28,830 nucleotides of DNA, from assembly GCA_033557685.1 (NCBI GenBank), contig JAWQRN010000510.1, positions 1 to 28,830 of the forward strand. Reading direction: 5' to 3'. Position numbers and translations under genes: made by a program. Under the pieces are notes generated by a model. It was not told where the DNA came from. It made no database searches and was given only the letters and a program-made list of their open reading frames with translations. This document shows positions 10,987 through 20,640 of this stretch, piece by piece. Within the stretch, counting starts at the first letter, position 1. Every line of letters starts with the position of its first letter. Source of the stretch: Sperchopsis tessellata (taxonomy: Eukaryota > Arthropoda > Insecta > Coleoptera > Hydrophilidae).

Positions 10987-12159
10987 AAGGTGACCCAAAT
11001 TAAACACCGTATTTAAATTTCGTGCCATTTTTTGATTTGCCGTTGGTAACTCCGATACTTTGACAGTTATAACCTATGATTCTTCCGATTAGAAAATATG
11101 GATTGCTATACAAATAACAGCCCATTATTATTATTACAACGCTTTACAAATTGGGTGAAAATTTAGCGAAGCTTGAATTTTTTGTCGAGAAAATGCACCA
11201 AATGAATCAGATGTCGGAAAATTGATTAAAAAACTTGATGAAACTGGATAGGTAATGGATGTAAGATCTCGAAAGTATATACGTGGGACAAGGTCCTGTG
11301 AGAATATTGCCATGGTTAATGAAAGTGTCTTTGTAAATTCAAGAACATCGATTCGGCATTGGGCACAACAATTGAATATTTCGAGAAACTCCTTTGAGAG
11401 AATACTCACTAAAGACCTCCACCTTCATTCGTACAAAATTCAACTGATACAAAAACTAGAGCTTGCTGACCATTTCCATCGGCGACAGTTCGCCAGTTAG
11501 TTTTTAGAACATCATGAAATGTAGTCTCAATTTGGTCGAAAAATCATCCTTGCGTGATTCATGAGAAGCAAATGCATCCCAAATGAGTCATTGTGTGGTG
11601 TGAATTTTGGGCAGGCAGCGTGCTAGGCGTTACTTCTTTGAAAGTGAGGCTGGAAATTGCGGTAAGTGTGAATGATGATTGTTGCCATAACATGATAACA
11701 GAGTTTTTTTTTCACTAACTGGATGATATGGACCTTGAATAAATGTGTTTCCACCAAGACGGTGCTAGCTGCCTTACAACTCGAGCTACAGTTGATTAAC
11801 TGTACCAACAATTTCCTGGTCACGTAATTACACGGAATGTCGACATCAATTGGCTGGCAAGATCTTGTTATTTAACACCGTGTGGCTAATTTTTGTGGGG
11901 TTATTTGAAATACAAGGTCTATGCCAGTAATCCGCAAACAGTTGACGGTCTCAAAAACGAAATATGACGTGTTATCGATAACAATGATTACAGGTTGTGC
12001 GAAACTGTAATAGAACATTTTGTGAAAAGAACCATGATTTGCAGCCAAAGCCGAGGTGACCATTTGTCCGACCAAATTTGGACTAATTTATTCCTACGCC
12101 GGATGATTCCTAAGCACTCCCATTTGCGCTTTTACGAGGTTATTTTATGTGGGTCTGGA
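10987..12159 (+). mobile_element. Tc1/mariner (IS630) superfamily element, degenerate
   Basis: The proposed ends lie next to TA dinucleotides at 10985-10986 and 12160-12161. The left end holds gacccaaattaaacacc (10992 on) and the right end, in reverse complement, gacccacataaaataacc. These are imperfect terminal inverted repeats. The interior is a decayed transposase on the plus strand. At about 1.17 kb the length suits a slightly deleted member of the superfamily. It sits in the K2P intron on the strand opposite the gene. The exact boundaries are inferred from the repeats and TA sites. Confidence 0.75.
11150..12080 (+). pseudogene. Mariner-like transposase pseudogene
   Basis: This DDE/D transposase would have cut and pasted the element through its terminal repeats. 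The helix-turn-helix half is readable: NAPNESDVGKLIKKLDETG near 11190-11250, then SCENIAMVNESVF, SIRHWAQQLNISRNSF and YKIQLIQKLELADHFHRR (11255-11500). Later blocks in other frames are VIHEKQMHPK, VIVWCEFWAG, SEAGN, then HQDGASCLTTRATVD (second catalytic Asp), FPGHVITRNVDINW, FLWGYLKYKVYASNPQTVD and LKNEI. The region between IILA and VIHEKQ lacks the usual DEAHF box, so the first catalytic Asp is deleted. The usual LTPLDFFLWG reads LTPCG-stop-FLWG, so the third catalytic residue is lost too. There are several stops and frameshifts. It is dead. Confidence 0.88.
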
Positions 12160-13029
12160 TATTTCTAGACGCTTCTATTACAAACGGTTCCATTCCTGCA
12201 CCGCTTCTTTTATTTTTCGCTATAGCTATCACAGTTATACGAAATCAGTATTTTTTTTTGTTGTATATTTATACATTGTATATATCTGTAAATTAGTAGT
12301 AGTACTGTTTTGTGCCAAATATATGCATACCAAGTTCCTTAATACCACAAATTCTGTGCATATAACTTAGGTTAAAATACTTAATTAAGTGTTATAAACA
12401 TATTACGTTTTGTTCAAAATGTTAAGCAAGGCTTAGAGCCCCTTGAAAATAAATATATGCCTTCCAAGTTCCCTAATACCACAGCTGTTATGCATGTAAC
12501 ATGAAATAAAAGTTAAAGAACTGTTAGAAATATATGTACTGATACAAATCAACATAATGCTCCTATAATAAAGGAAGTACAAAATGCAAATACAAATACC
12601 TTTAGTAAAGAACATTTGAAAATCTTTGACTGTTATACATTCTTCAGCTCGATAATAGTTATTGCTACCTGTGTTTAGTTCATCCCTATTAATCCTCAGT
12701 GTGTTTGTTTAGTATTTTTATTTATTTTTATCTTATAATTAAATAGTTTGCTAATGAAGAATGGTTCACTATGTTAACTTGGTACATGTTGTCTCATTCA
12801 AATTCAATATATGCGGAGCGTATATACTTCAACAAATATCGAGAAAGAAGATAACCAAGAACTTTTGTAAAACTAGCTGACAGTTTGAGGCAATATGGAT
12901 CATTTGTAAAGCCGATTAAAAAACGACAGAAGTAATCGAAAGGTAATGAAACTACTGAATGGTATATTGGAAAATGTGGAAATGATACTAGCGGTTCAAA
13001 ATTATATGGTCGGATAAGAGTGGGTTTAC
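12160..13029. other. Anonymous intron with a diverged direct repeat
   Basis: Segments 12319-12405 and 12451-12538 share atatatgc, ccaagttcc, taataccaca and tgcat in the same order, about 132 bp apart. They look like a diverged tandem or nested repeat of about 85 bp. Nothing else was recognised. Confidence 0.5.
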
Positions 13030-13095
13030 TAACAATACACGTTTATCTCCCGGGAAACCTGAAGATAATTACTATGACCGTGGAAGTCTACGTTT
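13030..13095. repeat. Diverged solo arm of the inverted-repeat insert
   Basis: The blocks cacgtttatctcccggg, aaacctgaagataattac and gaccgtggaagt follow each other in the same order and spacing as the right arm of the elements at 16590-16800 and 17190-17400. No opposing arm is visible nearby, so this is an independent, older insertion of the same repeat family. Confidence 0.6.
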
Positions 13096-14175
13096 GTCTT
13101 GCGTAAAATAAATAACGGCTTATAAGAAAATCAGAAGTAAACTTGTATTTTACGAGAACAAAAAAAAAGTAAAAATAAATTAAGTACTCCATTTCATTAT
13201 CAAGAAAGTGTCTTAAGAATATTTGCTTTAATATATCAAAAATTATACAATAAAATATTTATATGCGAATAAAGAACATGTAAATTATCATTTTTTTTTA
13301 TAAATATTGTCAAAAACAAAATTTGTGTGTGTATATTTTATTAAATTTTACTATGCTTCTACTCGTTACGTAAGGGTAATTTTGGAGACACTAAAATGAT
13401 AATCCAAATTAGTAAAACAAATTTAAAATGTAAATATGAAATATAAATACATGTTTCAATAATTTTTCTGTTTTAATAAATACATTACTTTATGTAAATA
13501 AAAGAAATATCCATCCATCCATCTGAGTGCCGTTTCGTGCAAGGTTGGGGCTCATTATGGCAAATTCCGTTCAATTTTGTGTCTAAAGTACTGGAGAGTG
13601 TGAGAAATTCCTTATGGTTTCAGACTCAATGGAGGAAAAATTCCAACCTTCACCTCCTTACAGTAGAAGACGGACAACGCTTAAAGCGGCTGACGAAGGT
13701 GGAGACCGAGTGAACGTCGGGATAAGCGTTCAACATCAAACATTGATTATGGGCACTCTCATGTCCTAAGGGTGTTAAATACGCCCCTAAAGTTTATGGA
13801 CCATTAGTAAGTGGCCAATGGTATAGTATGTGGAAAACAATCGGAAACAATATTGTTCACAAAAGTATAATAAAGTTATTTTTATAATGATTTGCTTAAA
13901 ATTGTTTGTTTTGTTGATACTGATGAAAAATAGTTATATCCGTTGGCAAATGTGTTGGATTTGCTAATTATGTGCAGCAAATCACACAATTCAATACTGT
14001 TAGGTTCAAGTCTACAATAAATTTGTATTTTTATTATGTTCGTAAGTACGTTAAGTTTTTGTATTTAGTTGGAAAACCAAATAACATTTCGACCACTGGT
14101 GCTTTGATTATTGGTGGGCTAGTAGTAATTATATATTGTTTTTATACCTTATAATTGAAACACTTAAAAATTTAT
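13096..14175. other. Anonymous intron, with a GC-richer patch at 13500-13830
   Basis: A short atcc microsatellite (about 13509-13523) precedes about 300 bp that is visibly richer in GC than its surroundings. A 46-codon reading starts at the ATG near 13629 (MEEKFQPSPPYSRRRT) and stops at 13767. No family was recognised. It may be the 3' end of a LINE or a SINE. Confidence 0.4.
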
Positions 14176-14373
14176 CTTTTTCGTTAATTTCTGTTTCATT
14201 ATTTAAACTTTAATTTAAGATGGATAAGAATAATATTAAACATTATTTAATTATTAATTATTTAATTAATTAATACATACATTGATGACATATTTATAAT
14301 GCACAATATTTAATATTATTGTTATCCATCTTAAATTAAAGTTTAAATAATGAAACAGAAATTAACAAAAAAG
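14176..14373. repeat. Palindromic MITE-like foldback, 65-nt arms
   Basis: The arm at 14176-14240 is the reverse complement of 14309-14373 over 65 nt with two mismatches. Both carry the core tttcattatttaaact (or its complement) and atggataa. The loop of 68 nt is almost pure A/T. The near identity of the arms implies a recent insertion or strong maintenance. Family unknown. Confidence 0.88.
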
Positions 14374-15674
14374 ATGAGTGCGTATATGGGCTCCTCTTCT
14401 CTGGCTCATGCTTTATATTAGGGAAGTATTAGAATGTACAGGTGGAGAGGATAGATTTACGTATTTCAGACACAGTCTTATTTTACATCAACAACCCAAA
14501 CTGTGCAAGAAACCTATTGCAGGTTCACTGAATTTGAATTTTTTAACAGTGCGACCTAAATTACGTCGACACTTTAAGACTATCGAAAGTTTAAAGAATT
14601 GATTGTTCAAAAGTTTGACCAAAATTCCGTCGACACTAGACTATGAAAGTTGCTTTCTTTAAAATCACAAGATCAACTGTGTTTGAGTACTAAGTATGAA
14701 CTGACTTCGTTGAAAACTGATGAGCGACTACCCCCAAACTTCTATAATCATAAATTCCGGTTGGGAATGGCTTTTATTGCAGATAATAGGTGCAACATAT
14801 GCAGGTTTTCTTGAAATAACGCTCGTGGTACAGTACAAAAATACCCGCTGTAAAGTATCTATTATTCTTATCACGTACTGTAATAATTGCATGTAGAAGG
14901 TTTGACGTCAAATTGGCGTAAACAGTATTCTTATCAATTGAATATTTGGGAAAAAATTCATATACATATTTTGACAACTCCGACACCAAATTTCTTATTA
15001 AATAATTTACGACAGGCCAAATAGCTTCTTTAATGTTATTGATTAAAATTAAAAATTGATTAGATAATTAATTATCATTTCATTATAATGCATTTTTTAT
15101 AAGCAAATATTCTCATTATCTGTATATAAGGTCAAAACTTTATATTTTGGCATGCCACTTAAATGATAATCATAATAATTAAATTAAATTTTTACGAATC
15201 CATTTTAAAGAACTTTCCCCACTTTCGAATAAACATAGAACACAAGGAAAATTATGTAATAATAGGATAGCCATTGTAAAACCTTACAGCACAGAGTCAT
15301 TATACGTCTTCAGCGCAGAAGGTGTATATTGCTTATAGATTTAAAAATTATGAATACGCAGATCTTCTCTTTCGACAATTTATCTATTGTGTTTGAGACA
15401 ACACAAAACAAACAAAACTGTCTGACACTTGTGAACGTTTAATCTTCGAAATGTTGGCCTAAAGATAAGGAATTTTCATCTAGTTTTGTACTGTTGTTGT
15501 ATAACTTGATTGAATCCACATCCAAACTGTGTAACAGTTGTTTTCATCTTGGACGTCTTGTAAGACCGTTAAAAATTATTTTATTTTATAACAGCATTTG
15601 ATTGTATTTGCTTTTTTATCTGATGTACATGTATATTAGATCACGTAATAGTACATCATCTGCCTTAAAAAATC
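14374..15674. other. Anonymous intron sequence
   Basis: Short open stretches on both strands (14378-14602 plus, 14774-14989 minus) show no recognisable motifs. The first begins immediately outside the palindromic arm. No host exon is visible. Confidence 0.4.
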
Positions 15675-16428
15675 TTTTTCTTCTTCCAGTGGCCCTGAAG
15701 TCCTATTGGGCCTTGACCTCATGTAACGTTCACCTCTATACCAACTAATGTCTAGTCGCCGCCTACCAGTGCCCTATTTCCAGCAATCCATGAACTGCCC
15801 TCTCTTTCACTTCTCTACAAGTTGTCCCTTTACCAACTTTCTTGGTAGTCGTTTTTCACCTATGTGTCTCGCCCATCGAAGTATTTGGACTTTAACATAT
15901 TGCGCTATGCCCATCCGTCGTTATCTATGACTGGTTCGTATATTTTCCTCAATACCTTCCTTTCAAAAATGTTAAAAATCTCCTTGGTGTTGTTTGTCAA
16001 TGTCAAAGTTTCACAGCCATATGTTACGATTAACCTTAGTAGTGTTTTGTATATTGTTACTTTTGTATTTTTGTCTACAAGCTTGGATTTGATAATGTCG
16101 TGTAATGCGTGTAGTTTTCCCTTACTGCTCTCACTAATCTCCCTACTATGTATACATCGTCTGCATACGCAATTATTTGACTCTTTTTAGTTATGATCGT
16201 TCCGTTCGTGTCTAACTTCTTTTGATTTATTTCCTTGGATAATGCAATGTTATATATCTCTGCGGCCAATCTGTCTCCTTGTCGTAGCCCTTGTTCAATG
16301 TTAAATTCCTCTAATATGTTCTGGTGAATTTTGACTTTACTCTTCGCCTTGTTCATTGGCATTTTTGTTAGGCTTAATAATTTTGCTGGTATTCCTATCT
16401 ATTCCATTGTTTTATAAAATAAAATCTA
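15675..16428 (-). pseudogene. 5'-truncated LINE of a second family, RT and C-terminal end
   Basis: On the minus strand the fragment begins near 16428 with IGIPAKLLSLTKMPMNKAK. It continues with FNIEQGLRQGDRLA, IYNIALSKEI, DTNGTII and QIIAYADDVYIVGR (16130-16190), which are the fingers and catalytic centre of a non-LTR reverse transcriptase. The palm end is deleted. The reading passes from RENYTHYTT to a segment starting VDKNTKVTIYKTLLRL, then IVTYGCETLTLTNN, IFNIFERKVLRKIYEPV and, after stops, NMLKSKYFDGRDT. The 3' end is ARGP-like with GRRKR and an A-rich tail near 15675, so the 3' end seems intact. The YADD box is still intact, but stop codons and the deletion make it inactive. It is distinct from the family at 478-3240. 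Confidence 0.87.
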
Positions 16429-16589
16429 GTTGTATAAGGATTGCTGTTTTAGTACATCATTTATTGTAAGTGATCGATACCACGTGAACGTTAAAGAACA
16501 CTGGATGTTGGTGTGGCTGCATAATTCCTAGCGTCGGTAATAGCAGTGGAAATAAGTCAACTTTAAGTAAACAAGATATCGTCTAATAT

Positions 16590-16800
16590 TCATCAATATT
16601 ATCTTCAGTTTTCCCGGCTTTTTTTCCCACGTTTCGTCCACCGTTGCAGGGGCCATTATCAAGACATGTAACTCTAAAAAGTGCTAATTACTTTTTACTT
16701 CATAATATCCCCAGCAACGGTGGACGAAACGTCGGAAAAAAAGAAAAGCCAACACCCGGGTATCTCTCGGAAAACCTGAAGATAGTTACAGCGGCCGTGG
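16590..16800. repeat. Inverted-repeat insert (copy in unit A)
   Basis: This is the same element as at 17190-17400, carried along by the tandem duplication. Its palindrome gtttcgtccaccgttgc / gcaacggtggacgaaac is perfect here, while the unit B copy has one change in the right arm. The left arm lacks about 20 bp. Confidence 0.75.
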
Positions 16801-16854
16801 AAGTTTTAAATGTTTTCACTGATCTATACTAAGTAAATGATACATATATCTTAC

Positions 16855-17016
16855 TTGGAACTAGATCTCCAAATCCTATGGTTGTCATGGTTATAAAACA
16901 AAAATAAAAGCCATCGAAACTCGTTCAATCATCTTCCCAAATAAAAAAAAAGTCCTGCACCAGCTGCCAAATAGATAAACAAGAAGCAAACAGCCCACAG
17001 AGCATATGAAGAGGTT
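16855..17016 (-). pseudogene. Broken tandem copy of the K2P pore exon
   Basis: This stretch repeats most of the exon at 17463-17644, from just after its 5' end to the donor GTAAG, which is still present at 16853-16854. It cannot serve as an exon. The duplication breakpoint removed the acceptor and the first codons, so the sequence runs into unrelated DNA at 17016. The run encoding Leu-Phe-Val is one base longer than in the intact exon (nine bases against eight), which shifts the frame. The Trp codon of the DDW motif is TGA in place of TGG. The filter region, including the codons for TMTTIGFGD, is still almost identical, so the copy looks fairly young. A role as a mutually exclusive exon is ruled out by these lesions. 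Confidence 0.88.
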
Positions 17017-17189
17017 TGCTGTTTTAGTACATCATATACTGTAAGTGATCGATACCACGTGAACGTTAAAGTGTTCTTTAATGAAAATACAAAATTCTCA
17101 GGTGTGGTTGCATAATTCCTAGCGTCGGTAATAGCAGTGGAAATAAGTCAACGTTAAGTAAACAAGATATCGTCTAATATTCATCAATA

Positions 17190-17400
17190 TTATCTTCAGT
17201 TTTCCCGGAAGATAACCGTGTGTTGGTTTTTTCCCACGTTTCGTCCACCGTTGCAGGGGCCATTATCAAGACATGTAACTCTAAAAAGTGCTAATTACTT
17301 TTTACTTCATAATATCCCCCGCAACGGTAGACGAAACGCCGGAAAAAAAAGAAAAGCCAACACCCGGGTATCTCCCGGAAAACCTGAATATATTTACAGT
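17190..17400. repeat. Inverted-repeat insert (copy in unit B) beside the K2P exon
   Basis: The left arm contains atcttcagttttcccgg, gtgttgg and cacgtttcgtccaccgttgc. The right arm carries the same blocks in reverse complement: gcaacggtagacgaaacg, ccaacacccggg and aaaacctgaagat. The arms are about 60-70 bp with small indels around a core of about 60 bp. An equivalent copy lies at about 16590-16800 in unit A, with a shortened left arm. A diverged single right arm lies at about 13030-13095. It could be a MITE or two opposed ends of a retroelement. Confidence 0.75.
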
Positions 17401-17462
17401 GGCCGTAGAAGTTTTAAATGTTTTCACTGATCTGTACTAAATAAATGATACATATATCTTAC

Positions 17463-17644
17463 TTGGAACTAGATCTCCAAATCCTATGGTTGTCATGGTG
17501 ATAAAACAAAAATAAAAGCCATCGAAAAACGTCCAATCATCTTCCCAAATAACAAAAAGTCCTGCACCAGCTGCCAAATAGATAAACAAGAAGCAAACAG
17601 CCCACAGAGCATATGAAGAGGTTCTTCTGGCTTCAGTAGCACGC
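17463..17644 (-). CDS. K2P (TWIK-type) potassium channel, exon with M3, pore helix 2 and selectivity filter (partial gene)
   Basis: Two-pore-domain channels carry background K+ current across the plasma membrane as dimers. This internal exon of 182 bp encodes 60 full codons plus one split base at each end. It opens with RATEARRTSSYALW, followed by hydrophobic helix M3 (about residues 11-33), the acidic WEDDW turn, pore helix 2 (FDGFYFCFITM), the filter TTIGFGD and the start of M4 at DLVP. On the minus strand the acceptor is a T-rich tract ending TTTTAG before position 17644, and the donor is A|GTAAG after 17463. The trailing A joins the AG that opens the exon at 5287, giving an in-frame lysine. 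Earlier exons (M1, pore 1, M2) were not found in the window. The family call rests on the filter and the helix order. The subfamily is not assigned. Confidence 0.93.
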
Positions 17645-19499
17645 CTAAAACACAATGAAAAATAGTATACATTAATTTTATAATACTCAAACTTATAACA
17701 ATTTTAACACGAATCATTTCTCGAAAATGCCACTTATCAATGCAATACAGTTAGCAGTTTGTAATGTACCTTACCGTTTAATTAGGTTAATTACTAAGAT
17801 TTATATACTTTTATTTAATAGTTTATGTATTTTATTATAATGATTCTAATATCCAACTCATTAATTTTTTACTCATTAACCACTTTTTTACAGATAAAAT
17901 AAATTCCTTAATAATATTTAAAATGACTCATATAGTACCAACTCTTGTACACTTCTTTTAGTTATTGGTACATTTTAAGACAGTTACAATTTGAGTCTTG
18001 TTCACTACAGTTCAAACCCCATTGCATTAAAACTGGTGAATATATTAAATACATTTTAAACGCAGATGATAACATAAAACCAGTTGCAAAATAAATGGTG
18101 TAGAAATTCTTCAGAACATCAATCTTTAGTGAAAAACGAATCTAAGTTAATTAGGGCATGTTTTCGAGGTCTATAAGAAATGTGCAAAAGTATACTGCGA
18201 ATAAACGTTATAACCGACCTGCGAGTCTTTATTAAAATTTTGTATTATTTATGTTTTTGTTACAAATCATAAATATCTTTGCTACTAAACCTTTCATACA
18301 CATAATCACTATTATTTCAAAATGCTCATAGGATTTGACGGAAATAAAAATAAAGCTTATAGGCATCGGTAAATTTACAGCCACCAATTTGTGTTTTTAC
18401 TTCCTTCAAAAAATTATTAAACAATTGGCCTTTTACCTGTTTCGTCTTGTAGAATAAAAATAGATTTTTTTGGGTTGCAGTATTGTTACAATTTATTAAT
18501 AATTAAGTCGATTTTTTACAGTTATCTTATTTACAGAGCCGGTATTTATTAATTATTTTCCGTCATATAGATGTTAAAAGATTTTTGAAATTGTTTACAA
18601 TTTTGATATAAGTACCTCGCATGGATAATGGTGTAGGTATAAAATTAATTTTGTTCTTATAATTTCTTTGCTTCATACAATTTACACGATTTATTTTCTC
18701 CATTTCTTTTTCACATGTATTTTTTAAACCTATTGATATAAAAATTATACTATTTTACGTTACATTTTTAACAACTCAAATATATGACTGGCAGACTATC
18801 TACATCTGTTATAGTACACTTTTTACATGCATACCAAATAATTTTTTTTTAATATAATTATACAGACTGATAAATAAATATCGATTTAATTATGCATCAA
18901 TATGATTAAATTCTACGACGGTTTTTTTCTTGTTGGGCGGAAAAATCGTACTGTCTACTGAGTTGGTATTACTGCAACATAAAAGCAGCAAACTATGTAC
19001 TGTGATATTGTTTGAAGAGTGCAGCAAGGATTTATCCTTGAAGATTATTTAAACTTATTATTTCTAAATTGTTTGAAGAACTCTTACGCTAAATTTATTG
19101 ATCTTAGCTGATTAAAATGTAACTATCAATTGGAACGTATTAATATGTTATTGATATTCCAAAAATAATGCTCAGTTTCGCTGTTTGGTGGCCATATCAT
19201 AAGTGGTGTTATTTAAAGTGATTGGGTATAAACAATAAAAGGAATATACTGCCTAATAAAAATATTTCTGTATTAAATTCTGATTTGTGATTTAAACATA
19301 TGTACTGTAGCAGTTTCCACTTAGAGGAGGCGTTAACTATACCCTTACTTAACCGGTAAAACTAATGAAAAATTATTCATGGAGCGAGAAATAGATTCTA
19401 TCAGAAAGTGAAGATCGCAGAAGCAAATAAAATAATGCAAATTAATTGAAATACTATATATTTAACAAAAGGAACACGTGAAAAGATGAATATTTTAGT
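17645..19499. other. Anonymous AT-rich sequence upstream of the pore exon
   Basis: Probably intron of the K2P gene. No exon with M1, pore 1 or M2 features was seen on the minus strand, and no transposon motif was recognised. Confidence 0.45.
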
Positions 19500-20040
19500 A
19501 TTTTTATTTTTATTTATTAATAGCAAATTGCAAAAGGTGCTGAACGCCGTAATGATTGCTGTATACACGGTGTTTCGAAGAATACCACTTCTATGCAGCT
19601 CAGCCTTCGTACAATATGCTATACGGTTTTGTTCATATGAACTAAGAATCCAATGTAAGCCATATACGGCGTTCAGCAACTTTTGCAATATGATATTATT
19701 AACGTGGTCGGAAATAAAAAAAAATCCAAAATATTCTACACTGGTGACCATGGAAGAAATACTAATTTGCATAAACAGATTTGGCATTTATCTGTAGAAG
19801 GAATTTCCTTTAAAAGTATTCTAGCGCTAACTACAATGTTGGACAGGAGCTTATCTCTCGTAAGTGGCTTACATTAGATTTTTAGATCATATTAACCAAG
19901 CCGTATAGCTTATTGTGTGAAGGCTGAGCTGCATATGGGATGCAGTTTTAAGGATGAGAAATGGCATTCTTCGAAACACCGGGTCTACGGCATTCATATC
20001 GGCGTTCAGCAAATTTTGCAATATGCTATTAATAACGTAG
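19500..20040. repeat. Two inverted copies of a MITE-like repeat (about 19500-19700 and 19876-20040)
   Basis: The left copy contains gtgctgaacgccgtaat, cggtgtttcgaagaat, atgcagctcagccttc, caatatgctatacgg and ccaatgtaagcca. The right copy carries the same blocks in the same order on the other strand, with an extra 23 bp or so near gcatcc. The left copy is also palindromic: gctgaacgccgta (19538-19551) faces tacggcgttcagc (19665-19677), followed by ttttgcaatat. The right copy keeps one such end (ggcgttcagcaaattttgcaat). This suggests a transposon with a terminal motif tgctgaacgccg. Open stretches here are non-coding shadows. Confidence 0.8.
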
Positions 20041-20363
20041 TCGAAAATAAAATTGGAAAAAAATTCTACGTGAAAAAGTTGGGCACGCTCTGAATCTGTG
20101 AATGTTATGATGGACCTGGTAGACTGAGGGAGAACTATGATCGGGTGGTAAATCATCTAGTATTACATGTTGTTTTACGATAGCAGGTACGAGACAAATC
20201 TTCTAGTAACCTTGTCAGTTATAATAAAAGAATAAAACGTACCCGACTGAAGGACAAATGACTTTCCGATTAGAACAATTAATATAACACCGCTATAAGT
20301 TACGGGAACAAACAAAATTTGCAAAAAATGACAAAGAATATCTGAAAATAAAGTAGCTAAAAT
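20041..20363. other. Spacer without recognised features
   Basis: This links the inverted-repeat pair to the minisatellite. Its last 60 bases already resemble the minisatellite in composition. Confidence 0.4.
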
Positions 20364-20640
20364 ACAAGTAAAATATGATAATGACAAATAAAAAGAGGAC
20401 AATGAAAACTTTGAAAATACAGTAACTATGTACACAAGTAAAATGTTACAAGACAAATAAAAACATAATAATGAAAACTTGAAAACACCGTTTATGACAC
20501 AAATAAAATATTACAATGACAAATAAAAAAAGAAGAATGAAAACTTTAAAATAACACAAATAAAATGTTACAATGATAAATACAAAAAAAATAACAATGG
20601 AAACTTGAAAATACATTCTATGACACAAATGAAATGTGTC
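20364..20640. repeat. A-rich minisatellite, about five units of 57-69 bp
   Basis: Unit starts (acaagtaaaat or acacaaataaaat) fall at 20364, 20432, 20497, 20554 and 20623. Each unit continues with an attacaatgacaaataaaa-like block and an aatgaaaacttgaaaata-like block. Units differ by substitutions and small indels. The array fades out to the left. Confidence 0.8.

Larger units (their letters stand above)
5288..17462 (-). other. 12.2-kb intron of the K2P channel gene, filled with transposon remnants
   Basis: This is the interval between the donor after 17463 and the acceptor before 5287, both GT-AG on the minus strand with matching phase. It contains a hAT 5' end, a mariner-like element, several foldbacks, a LINE 3' end, and a duplicated but broken copy of the preceding exon. 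The transposon ORFs lie in both orientations and none is intact. Confidence 0.85.
16441..17622. repeat. Tandem segmental duplication (unit A 16441-17015, unit B 17016-17622)
   Basis: Both units begin ttgctgttttagtacatcat and run through the same order of blocks: a unique stretch, an inverted-repeat insert with the motif gtttcgtccaccgttgc, then the K2P pore exon. Unit B continues into the genuine exon start, while unit A stops at gaagaggtt. The junction shares only the two bases tt. Unit A lacks about 20 bp after tttcccgg that unit B has, and the units differ near aacgttaaag. Because unit B holds the complete exon, unit A is the non-functional one. Confidence 0.93.

Noticed and set aside
11623..12075. 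Minus-strand ORFs of 66 and 67 codons
   Set aside because: Antisense to the mariner-like transposase.
15748..16190. Plus-strand ORFs of 60 and 108 codons
   Set aside because: Antisense to the second-family LINE, where the minus strand shows YADD and YGCET blocks.
16855..17016. Alternative (mutually exclusive) K2P pore exon
   Set aside because: Frameshift, an in-frame TGA at a conserved Trp, and no splice acceptor.
19401..20156. ORFs of 89-128 codons on both strands
   Set aside because: They cover the inverted MITE pair and read through palindromic repeat DNA. No protein family was recognised.
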